A model generated the notes under the pieces. It did not search any database and was not told the DNA's origin. It worked only from the letters and a program-made list of their open reading frames with translations. 64,000 nt of DNA, from assembly GCA_008729055.1 (NCBI GenBank), contig SDUX01000008.1, positions 1,302,001 through 1,366,000 on the forward strand, given 5' to 3'. Position numbers and translations under genes: made by a program. Numbering within the stretch: position 1 is the stretch's first letter; each line of letters opens with the position of its first letter. Origin of the DNA: Pyropia haitanensis (lineage: Eukaryota; Rhodophyta; Bangiophyceae; Bangiales; Bangiaceae). Positions 53,838 through 62,348 of this stretch are shown here, in pieces.

Positions 53838-55082
53838 CTAGGCTTGCCGCACCCCCCTTGGCAATGGCCGCCCCGCTTCTGGGCCCACGCCCACATCCGT
53901 AGCGCGGGCGGCGAGGTAGCTCACCCCCCCGCCCACCTTCTCCGCCGCCCCCGCGGCGCCCTCCTCCCCGGGCCCGTCGGGATCCTTCCCCCCTCCCTCC
54001 GCCTCCCCCTCGTCCGAGTCTGTCTCCCACTCACTCCCGTCCGCGTCGTCCTTGCCTACCCGCTTCCGCCCGTCCACGTCCCGGTCAATGTAGTCGGCCC
54101 ACCCCCCCCGGGCGCCCGCCCCCCGCCCCCACCCATCCCACACCACGCTCTCCACCCGCAGGATGTACACAGAGCTGACCCGCCCCGCACGGCCAACCAG
54201 CCGATTCTTCAGCGCCACCAGCCCGACGGTGCCGGCGGACACCACCCCCTCCGCCCCGACCATCCGCAGCACCCCCCCGGGCCGGGCGTAGCGGAACGCC
54301 GACGCGGACGTTTGCACAAATGCGAGGCGCTGCCCCCCCGCCGCCCCATCACGGGTGTGGAACCACTCGATCCGCAGCGCCCGCCGCTCGTCGCCCGCGC
54401 ACAGCGCCTCGGCGGTGAGGGAGGCGGTCGCCCACGTTACGTCCCCCGCGCTGCCCCGGTGCGGCGGCGTGACGCCCTCGGAGCGGTACACGGGCACCCA
54501 GTCCGCGTCGAGCGCGCCCGACGCCATCGCGCGGTAGATGACAAAAAATACCGCGGGCGGCGGCGGGGCCGCCGCGGCGGCCTCCCGCCCCAGCGGGGGG
54601 CCCCCAATGCCACAGCCGGTTGCCAAGCTCAGCGTCAGATTGTACGAGACAGGCGGCCGGGCGGGCGTGAGCGCCTCAACGACAAGGACCACGCTGCCCG
54701 CGGCGGGGCCCAGCGGCGCCACCACCACCCCGTCCCGGGTGGCGAGCGCGGCGCGGAGGGAGAGGGGCGCGTCGCCCATGGGCACTGCCTTTTCCTTCTC
54801 GCCCGGCGTCACCGAGTGCCGCCGGTGCACCGCCCAGATGGTGACGGTGTAGGCCGCGTCCGCGTCCGCATCGGACGCAAGCGGCAGCTCGTACGGGTGG
54901 ATGTAGGCGGGCGACACCTCCCCCGCGACCGACTCGGTGGTGCCGAGGGAGGTGGTGCGGCCGTCGGGGCCGTGGACGGAGAGCTCGGCGTAGGTGTAGA
55001 GGAAGCGGCGGTGGGCGGGCAGGTCCGCGGCAGAGACGCGGACTTCGGCGTACCGCCCAGCCGGCCGACGACGGGTGGTCAT
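53838..55082 (-). CDS. Tandem C2-domain protein, copine-like
   Basis: 414 residues. C2 domains bind phospholipids, often with calcium. The first C2-like unit (about 10-155) has YAEVRVSAADLP, FLYTYAELSVHGPDGR and YTVTIWAVHRR. The second (about 155-290) has YNLTLSLATGCGIGG, then AVFFVIYRAM, DADWVPVYRSEGV, ALCAGDERRALRIEWF and LAFVQTSASAFRYA, closely following copine C2B (W-V-P-V-Y-R-S-E, C-x-G-D-x-x-R). There is no vWA domain; the C-terminus is acidic and Gly-rich (EWETDSDEGEAEGGG) with a VLRMVGAEGVVSAG segment before it. It may be a copine-like C2 protein, or a copine whose last exon is elsewhere. The ATG follows a C-rich leader. The retrotransposon end lies about 48 bp past the stop codon. 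Confidence 0.68.
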   Translation of the reverse strand: MTTRRRPAGRYAEVRVSAADLPAHRRFLYTYAELSVHGPDGRTTSLGTTESVAGEVSPAYIHPYELPLASDADADAAYTVTIWAVHRRHSVTPGEKEKAVPMGDAPLSLRAALATRDGVVVAPLGPAAGSVVLVVEALTPARPPVSYNLTLSLATGCGIGGPPLGREAAAAAPPPPAVFFVIYRAMASGALDADWVPVYRSEGVTPPHRGSAGDVTWATASLTAEALCAGDERRALRIEWFHTRDGAAGGQRLAFVQTSASAFRYARPGGVLRMVGAEGVVSAGTVGLVALKNRLVGRAGRVSSVYILRVESVVWDGWGRGAGARGGWADYIDRDVDGRKRVGKDDADGSEWETDSDEGEAEGGGKDPDGPGEEGAAGAAEKVGGGVSYLAARATDVGVGPEAGRPLPRGVRQA

Positions 55083-57282
55083 GGTGTCCGGGGCGGGGGG
55101 GGGAGGCGCGGGGACGCGGACGCTGCCAGACCGGGATACTGTCACGACAGCGATCCAGTGGCGCAGGCAGGGAAGGAAGACGGAGAGGGGGGTTGACGAC
55201 GAGAGGTGCGACAGCGACGGGCCGACAAAGACAATAGGAGCCACCCGCAGAGAGGTACACAAGCCTACGCAAGGGTGCCGCGGCTGCACGGTCCAGGCCA
55301 ACCACAACGACAGCGGTGGGGGTGGCGGTGGCGGCGACGACCGGCAGAGCCGCGTGGGTCGTGCGTGCGCAACCGGCGCCGACAAACCCCCCTCGTCAAC
55401 AGGGACGGCGGTACGTCGCCGCGGGCGCCCGCCAGCACGGAGGCACTCGCCGGGTGGGCGGGGCCAACCGCCAAAGGTGCCCACCGGCCGCCACACACGC
55501 CACCGCCAGCATCACCTGGTCGTTGCCAAGACGGGGGGGAAGGACGGGGGCGGGGGGGGAACGCGCCGGCGACCAGCAGCGCGTGCGCAAGGCGGTCGTG
55601 GCGCGGCGCGCGCGCGCCGCCGCGCGCGGGCGGGTACGTTGCGGGCGCCCCCGCGGCGGCTACGCCGCCGACACTGTGTGGCGCGCGCCAGGCGGGGTGC
55701 CCACCCCCACCCGCCCACAGTGGACTACGTTGCAGCGGCGTCCGCGGAATGGGCGGGCGCCACCCAACGCCGTGACGCCCCGCCAATCCGCGCCCTTTTA
55801 CTAAGGTTGTCATTTACCGATCGGTACGATTCTGGATACCGTTTACTGGTCGATATTCCGAAATGCTTATTTTGCATCGGGATCTCGGTAACCGAAATCC
55901 TTATATCAATTCCTATAAAGTAGGGCGTGGTTGGAGCTCCACACTTGATTCTGCCCACTGCCTCGGCCACTCGATGACCCGGACGGAACCGGTGGCACGC
56001 CTCAGCTCAACCCGACCAGAGCCACCACCTTGACCATTCCTGCCATGGGCAAGCACGGGCGCACCCCGTCTCCTCCACGTCCCATATCTCTCCTGCATGC
56101 CAAGCCGCGTCCTTTAATTCTCACGCATCAAGGTGCACATACCGACAACGAACTGACCACCCGCCCTGCTCCCAATGATAAGACGCAAGGGGAACTTGGC
56201 GGCCCGGAAGTTCCGCAGCCGCCACACCACCACGGCGACTGCTGGGTCAGGCGAGTGCCTTGTGACGGTCGCACTGAAATATAAATACACGTCCGATTAC
56301 CATACCGACCGATACCGACCAGCGAGCAAATCAAGCTTACCGTTTACCGATCGGGATGCGGTCGGTTACCGAGGTTGTTCTTCGATCGGATTTACCGACC
56401 TGCCAACCATACTTCCACGGGCCCCGGCTGCACGGGCGGGTGGCTCCCCCCTGCGCGCGTGGCGGCCCGGCGGCGAGGCCGCCGTGTCTGGGAAAACGGG
56501 CGCCGGGCGGGGCGCCCCCCAAACCTCCACCCCACCGTCGTGATTGCACCCCCTCCGCCGGGGACGACCGGTGCGCACGTGTCCCACGGCCACCCTTGGG
56601 CGACGGCGGGGCACCGCGCCGAGGGCAGACGACACACCCAGCGGCGGTGCGCGGTGATTCGGTCCGACGCCCACCCCCCCCCCCGCGGGCCCGACCACCT
56701 CCCGCCTGGCGGCCGCCCGCGCATTTCCCTCCCCCCCCTTTTGTTGGGCTGCCGGCCGCCTCGCACGGGGTGAGCGAGCGCCTACCGTTGGCTATGCATC
56801 ATGCATGGGTGCGCCGAGATGGCGCCGCTCCCCATCCGCTGTCGGAACGAGCCCGGCGCCGCACACTCCCCACGCGCGGCCGCCGCGGGTTGGGTAATGA
56901 GAGAGTAGGTGGGGGCGCGTCCGCCGCAGATGTCGTCGTGTCTGTCAGCGTCGTAGGCCACGCCGAGTGGGGGGCCCTCAGTGTGCTGTGTGGGCGGCCG
57001 TTCGTGTGCACGATGACATGGACGCGGAGGAAGAAAGGGTTCCAGAGAGACGGGGACGACACCGGCAGCGACTGCCCCAAGCCCAGCGGCGGCGCCCGTC
57101 GCCCACCACCGCGACGACGCTCACCACGCAAAAAAAGCGCGGCGGGAGAGACCACCGTCCACCGTGAACGCGAAGAAAAAAAAAAGAAATACAAGTACCC
57201 CAGTCACCCTTCCCCCCCGCCCCCCCCGCCCAATGCGGTCCACTCGAGCGAGCCGTGACAGCCGCCACAGCCCCCGCCCGCC
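55083..57282. other. Intergenic; AT-richer island with ACCGAT repeats
   Basis: No gene is supported. 55.8-56.4 kb drops in GC and contains repeated ACCGAT/CGGTAA words, for example TTTACCGATCGG at about 55813 and 56343. It could be a small degenerate repeat element, but I could not define its ends. The rest is GC-rich with domain-free frames. Confidence 0.45.
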
Positions 57283-58152
57283 CTATGCTTCCGCCTCGTC
57301 GAGCACGCCCGGCCGGAAGATGGGCTCCCCCGGCGCCAGCCGCCCCCCCGCCAGTGTGCCAGCGCTCAGGTGCGCCGGCACGTCCCGCCCCCGCCGCGTG
57401 TCCCGCCGCAGGTTCTTTTGGCGCGAGCGGGTGCGGGTCGCCTTGCGCCGCTGCCGCTTAGCCGCCAGCACCGCCGCCGCCAGCCGCTCGTCGGGCGTGC
57501 CGGCCGCCACCTCCATGGGCGCCGCGTCGGCGGCGGCGGCGGCGCCGTTGCCGCCGTCGCCGCCCGCGGCGGACACCCCCGCCGCCGCCGCCGACGCCAC
57601 CGCCGCGGCGGCGGCGAGCGCGTCGGCGCGGGCGCGCTTGGCCTCCTCCTTGCGCCGCGCCCGGGCGGCGTCCTCCTTTGCCGCCCGCGCCGTCGCCGCC
57701 GCCGCCGCCCGGTCGGCGGCGGCCTCGCCCGCGGCGATGCGGGCCGCCTCGCGTGCTTTTTGGGTTTTGGACGACCGGCCCCGCGGCAGCCGACCGTCCT
57801 TGCCCACCCGCCCGCCGCGTACGCCGAGGAGGCGCGTCCGGGAGGCGGCGCCGTCGGCCATGGGCGTGTCGTCGTCGTCGTCGTCGTTAATGTCGCCGCC
57901 GCGACCGCCGCCGCCGGCCGCGGCCGTCCCCCGCCGACGAGGGGCGTCAGTGTCAGACCGGCGGCGGGCAGCGAGGAGGCCCCCACGCATCCGCACGTCC
58001 GTGGCGTTGGTGGAGGTTGCGCGGCGGGGGACGTGCAGCTGCGGCTCGGGAGGGGGGGGGTCCGCGTCGGCGTCGTCGGCAGCCGCGGCAGGGGCGCCGA
58101 GGAAGGAGACGATGGCGGAGCGTGCCCGGTTGGTTGGTACGAGTGTGTCCAT
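57283..58152 (-). CDS. Basic Ala-rich protein of unknown function
   Basis: 289 residues. It starts MDTLVPTNRARSAIVSFLG and has an acidic cluster DINDDDDDDTP (about residues 90-100). A Lys/Arg/Ala-rich helical region (KTQKAREAARIAAGEAAADR, KEEAKRARADAL) probably forms a coiled coil. The C-terminus is strongly basic, KRQRRKATRTRSRQKNLRRD, then PAHLSAGTLAGGRLAPGEPI. The tail has the look of a conserved nucleolar or RNA-binding segment, but I cannot name the family. No signal or membrane segment is present. The ATG at 58152 was chosen because upstream in-frame codons read as non-protein-like leader. Confidence 0.6.
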   Translation of the reverse strand: MDTLVPTNRARSAIVSFLGAPAAAADDADADPPPPEPQLHVPRRATSTNATDVRMRGGLLAARRRSDTDAPRRRGTAAAGGGGRGGDINDDDDDDTPMADGAASRTRLLGVRGGRVGKDGRLPRGRSSKTQKAREAARIAAGEAAADRAAAAATARAAKEDAARARRKEEAKRARADALAAAAAVASAAAAGVSAAGGDGGNGAAAAADAAPMEVAAGTPDERLAAAVLAAKRQRRKATRTRSRQKNLRRDTRRGRDVPAHLSAGTLAGGRLAPGEPIFRPGVLDEAEA

Positions 58153-61152
58153 CGCAAAAGGCGCAGCAAAAGAAGGGCGTCTCCGTGACGAGAACGCAGC
58201 CAAGAGAGGAAGAAAGAGGAACTGACAAAACGGGGAGGTGGTCGGGGTGGAAGGGCAACGACCACCGCAGGCTGGTGCGCGACGAAGACGACAACACGGA
58301 CGCCGGCGTAGTTCGGACGCCAACTTCGACTGGTTGACCAAACGTGTGCTACCGACCACTTGGATGCACAATATGGTAATTATACGAACTTCATGAACAT
58401 GCCGTTTGCAACGTGTGCACACTAAATCAATTTCAGCACTTATGAGAGCGAGACACCTTCCGCGTTTTGGAATGTTCGACGAAGAGGTTCATGATGAATC
58501 TTCTTGCGCTGCAGCGCTTTCTCGGCTGCGGAGGTGGCGCACCTGGTCGGCTGACGATGTCCTCCCATGGCGGCAGTGGTCGCCTTCGCATGGTAGCTGT
58601 GGTTGCGCACTCCCATGGCGACTGTGGTGTCGCGCCCTCAATTTCTGTGGTGACGCACCCTCGGCGGCGGCGATGACGCGCACTCGACGGGGGCGGAAGC
58701 ACTCTTCCTGTTGGTGTCGGTTGCTCCCGCGGACGGTGTGGCGGTGGTGCTTCTTCAGCTGGTGTGACGACGTTTTCTTTGGCTATGTTCGCGGTGCTCC
58801 CTTGCTTCTGGTGTGGCAGTACCAGCTCTGCTGACGTGGCCGTGCTGCCTCGACGATTGCCATTGTGCCCATTGGCTGGTGGGGTGTGCCCGCCGCGCCT
58901 GTCTGTGCGCTTCACGACCTGGTGGTGTAGCCCCTTCCCCCTGACACTTTTGTTCCTCGCCTCGGTGAAGGCAGCAACGGCAGCGGCGGCCGCCGCGGTG
59001 GCGGTTGCGGCGGCCGGCGACCACGGAGGCGGCTCACGGGTTTGGGGGGATGACCGGTGGGTCCGCTTCGACGTGTCACGTTGGTACAGACGGCGTGGCG
59101 GGGCTGCCACGGACGGGGCGCTGTTCCAGTCGCCCTCGCCGGCTGATGAGGCTGCCGACCTCATGACCGTCGTCGCCCTGGCCTGCGCGGCCGTGCTGCA
59201 GTAGATGCCTCATGGGGGGAGCAGGGGCGCCGCCGCCGTGCGCCGTGGCTACGCTCGTGGGGTGCGCGCCCCGCCCTGCCCCGCTCCGCCCCGCCCCGCC
59301 CCGCCCCGCCCCGCCCCGCCGCGTCCGCCACCGCCGCCGCGGCGGGTGCCACCTCCACTTCCGGCCACCGGCGGCGACTCGCTGCGCGCTGGCCGTGGCT
59401 GCTGCGGTGCGGGCGGCCCGTCATGCGGGTCCCAACGCCCGCAGCGGGCTCGGCGGCCAGCCGCCGCCCACGCGGCCGCGGTCCTACTGGCCCCACCGCC
59501 GCGGCGGGGGTATCGCCGCGACCAGTCATCGTAGTTTGGGTCGCGGCGCCGCCGCCAAAGCGGCGCGCACTCGGGGTCTTGGCGGAAGAGGGGGCGGTGG
59601 CCATCCCGCAGGCAGCGCGGCCATTGCGTCTCTGTCGTCGCGGCGCAGCGGGGGCGCCGCCCCCCGCGCGCGGCGGTTGTGGCGCGCCCACCCGCTGCGT
59701 GGTGTTGCTGCGGACGGGCGAGTCAGGTGCTGCGGGTGGCGGCAGGGGGCGGCGGCTGCGGCGGCACGGTGGCGGCGGCGGCGGCACGGTGGCGGCGGCG
59801 GCGGTGGCGGCGGCGACGCCACCCGGCTGCTCGCCCTGCAGTGCCCGCGGCTGGCGACGGACGGTGGCGCTGGTGCTTGCCAGCGACGGCGGCCAGGGCG
59901 TCTGCCCCGGCGACGGGGGTACCGCTGCCAGTAGCGGCCGCGGTAGCACTAGCACGATCCCATCTCCCCCTTCCATGGAGCCGCCTGTTTCCTCCACCCT
60001 GTAGCGGGCACCCCCCACCGGCCGTGGCGTGGACGAGCACTCGGGTCCCGCGCAGCAGGGGCCGTTTCAACTGGCGCCGGCGCGGGTGCGGTGGCGGCGC
60101 CAACGGAGGGGGGAGCGAGTCCATCCGCCAGCAAAAAAAAGCAACGGCAAAACCCCGTGCCCAGGCCTGTTGCAGGGGACACACTACCGCACAGGCGGCG
60201 CAAGCGACAGAGGGGAGGACGAGGCGGCGGCACGGAGGCCGGCAGCGGCGCCCGCAGCCCCCCCCCGCCCCACCCGCCCCCCCCCCCGTCGCCCGGCGCG
60301 GCTGGCGAAGCGACGGCCGGCCGCCGCCGTTGGCGCGCGGCCGTCCCAAGTGGCCACCGCGTGCGCTGTTGCCGGCCACGGTGGCGCGTGCGGTGGCGGC
60401 CGCCGCCCCCCTCCCGCCCGGTCTGCGTGCGCCAGCCCCGTCCGGCGGGTGCTGTACCCCGAGCCGACACGGTCGCCGCGCGCGGCGTGCCGCACAGACC
60501 CCCACCCGTGCGCGCGCGGGTGGCGGCGGCGCGCACCCCGCGCCGGCGGGCGGTGGCACCCCCGACGCCACCGGCCGCGGCCGGTGTACCCCACAGCCGC
60601 GACGGCGGGGGTGTCGGCTCGGGGTCCCGGACCGGCGCGCGCGACCGCGACCGCGGGCACCGACTGCAAGCACCGCCCGTCGCGTGCCGGTGGCGCTGTC
60701 TGGGCTGGGCATCGTCTTGGGGGCAGCGCTGGGAGGCGGGGATGGAACTGTAAAGGGTAGATGGTCACGAGGGGCAGGGGGGGCGGATCTTTGGGGTGCC
60801 ATAGCCCGAGCGCGGCGGGCAGCGGGTCCGGCGGCATGCTGCCGTGACGTGGGCGGCCAGAGAGGGGGGTGGCAGCCCGCACTTGCATGTTGACCGGGCA
60901 GACGCCGCCCGCCGCGGCCGCCGCGGCGACGCAGGGCGGGTCGGGGCGCTCTTGAGGCGACCGCTTCGGCGCTCGATGCGCGGCGCGGCAGCCAACAAGC
61001 AACAGCCGCTACCGCCAGCCAGCCGCCCCTCCCCCATCCGCCCACTAACCCCCCTCCCCGATCCGCCCACTACCCCCCCCCCCGGCCGTCATCCCCCGTG
61101 CAGGTCGGCGGCGGTAGCCAACTCCGCCCCCCCCGCCCCACCCCCCCCAGCA
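58153..61152. other. Intergenic, no confident gene
   Basis: Contains moderate-GC DNA (58.2-59.2 kb) with a frame at 58764-59204 (+) that has hydrophobic, Ala-rich and Trp/Tyr-containing parts but no recognised domain. From 59.2 kb it is GC-rich, with a (CCCCG)n microsatellite at 59286-59320. Frames on both strands to 61.1 kb are Pro/Arg/Ala low complexity. Confidence 0.45.
59286..59320. repeat. (CCCCG)n microsatellite
   Basis: Six to seven uninterrupted GCCCC units. Confidence 0.9.
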
Positions 61153-61830
61153 ATGGTCGCCCGCCGCGGCCTGGTCGGCCTCGCTGCCGCCGCCGCCGCC
61201 GCCTGCCTCGCCGCCGCCGCCGCCGCTCCGCCCGCGGCGGCCAAGGTGTGGCCGACTGAGTCGTCCATCGCTTCAGGCGTGGACCGCGTCGCCGGCTGCG
61301 CGGCGCTTGCGCCCGCCACCCCCTTCAACGCCTCCGCGCTCGGCACGTATGGCGCGGCGTTTGAGTGCTACCGCCCGCGGTCGCCGCTCAAGCTGATTGT
61401 CCGCCGCAAGGCGGTGGTCATGACCGACGAGGACGGGGGCGGCTACAATGTGGCGTGCGCGGGTGACGTGATTGCGCTGCGGTGGGGGCGCGCGTGGGAG
61501 CGGCGGCCGTACTTTAACGTCAAGCCGGGGGTGGACATCAACGCCGCGTTTGGGAGCTACAACCTGCCAGAGCGGTTTGGGGGGAGCTGCAACGCGGTGC
61601 GTGCGGAGCTGGGCATTTCGGACGTGGCGGTCGAGCCGTGGGGGCCCGCCCGGTCTGACTTTATCCGCCTGCTGTGCTTGATGGTGCGGCTGGCGCGGGG
61701 GGTGCGGGACTTTCGGTGCGACTCGATCAACGGGCCCTCCCGCTTTGAGCCGCCCGTACTCGACACGCCGATGGCGTCGCTGGTCGTCTTTCTCGAGTCC
61801 ATCGCGTACAGCTACAATGTGCCCGTCTGA
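61153..61830 (+). CDS. Secreted protein of unknown function
   Basis: 225 residues. MVARRGLVGLAAAAAAACLA and the following Ala run make a clear signal peptide, with cleavage likely near PAAAKVW (about residue 30-34). The mature protein has a balanced composition unlike the flanking frames. It has six to seven cysteines (for example DRVAGCAAL, AAFECYRP, YNVACAGD, GSCNAVR, LLCLMVRL, FRCDSING) and segments AWERRPYFNVKPGVDINAAF, SDFIRLLCLMVRLARGVRDF and VVFLESIAYSYNVPV. No family is recognised. A globular, disulphide-stabilised extracellular or lumenal protein is inferred. The start lies just after a poly-C leader ending CCAGCA. Confidence 0.75.
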   Translation: MVARRGLVGLAAAAAAACLAAAAAAPPAAAKVWPTESSIASGVDRVAGCAALAPATPFNASALGTYGAAFECYRPRSPLKLIVRRKAVVMTDEDGGGYNVACAGDVIALRWGRAWERRPYFNVKPGVDINAAFGSYNLPERFGGSCNAVRAELGISDVAVEPWGPARSDFIRLLCLMVRLARGVRDFRCDSINGPSRFEPPVLDTPMASLVVFLESIAYSYNVPV

Positions 61831-62348
61831 GGTGGGAGAGCGCCGGGCGCCGGCGCACGTGGTGTGGGGGCGAGTGGAGGGGGGTGGCGCCGGCGCGTGT
61901 CAGCGACGTTGTAGAGTGGGGTGAGTTGGGGATGGAGGGGCTGCGTGCTGCCCCTTGCATGCGGTTGACTGTTGACGGGGCCCGCAGCGGTTGTTGCCGA
62001 CCGATAGGCGGCGGTAGCGCAAGCAAACCCTTTCTGTTCTTGACGCGATACGAGCCGCGCAGGACAAGCGGGGACCCACCCTGGGCGTGGGAGCCAGCGA
62101 GGGGTTCCTCAGACGGCAGCACGCGTGCGCGCGTCAAGTCGCCGTCCATGTCTCGCCTCTATGGGCAGCAGCGTCCGTCGGCGGTCCACCCGCATGGGGC
62201 AAACTCTTTCACTTGTGACGTCTTTCCTCGTCGCCAACCGCCTTTTATTTTCTACGCCCGTGCCGCGCAAAGGGTTCACCCCTCTCCCGCCCCCACTCCC
62301 ACCATCCGTCCACCCCCCCCCCCCCCCCTCCCCTTGCACACGGCCGCG
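61831..62348. other. Intergenic between convergent genes
   Basis: 3' flanks of the secreted protein gene (+) and gyrA (-). It ends with a C-rich tract (about 62316-62336) just beyond the gyrA stop. No gene is seen. Confidence 0.55.

Noticed and set aside
55800..56410. Inverted-repeat transposon built on ACCGAT words
   Set aside because: Repeated words are present, but I could not pair two defined ends or a target duplication.
61600..61720. Possible ribosome-inactivating-type helix in the secreted orphan protein
   Set aside because: A hydrophobic helix looked superficially similar, but the expected catalytic acidic residue and the rest of the fold pattern are absent, so no toxin assignment is justified.
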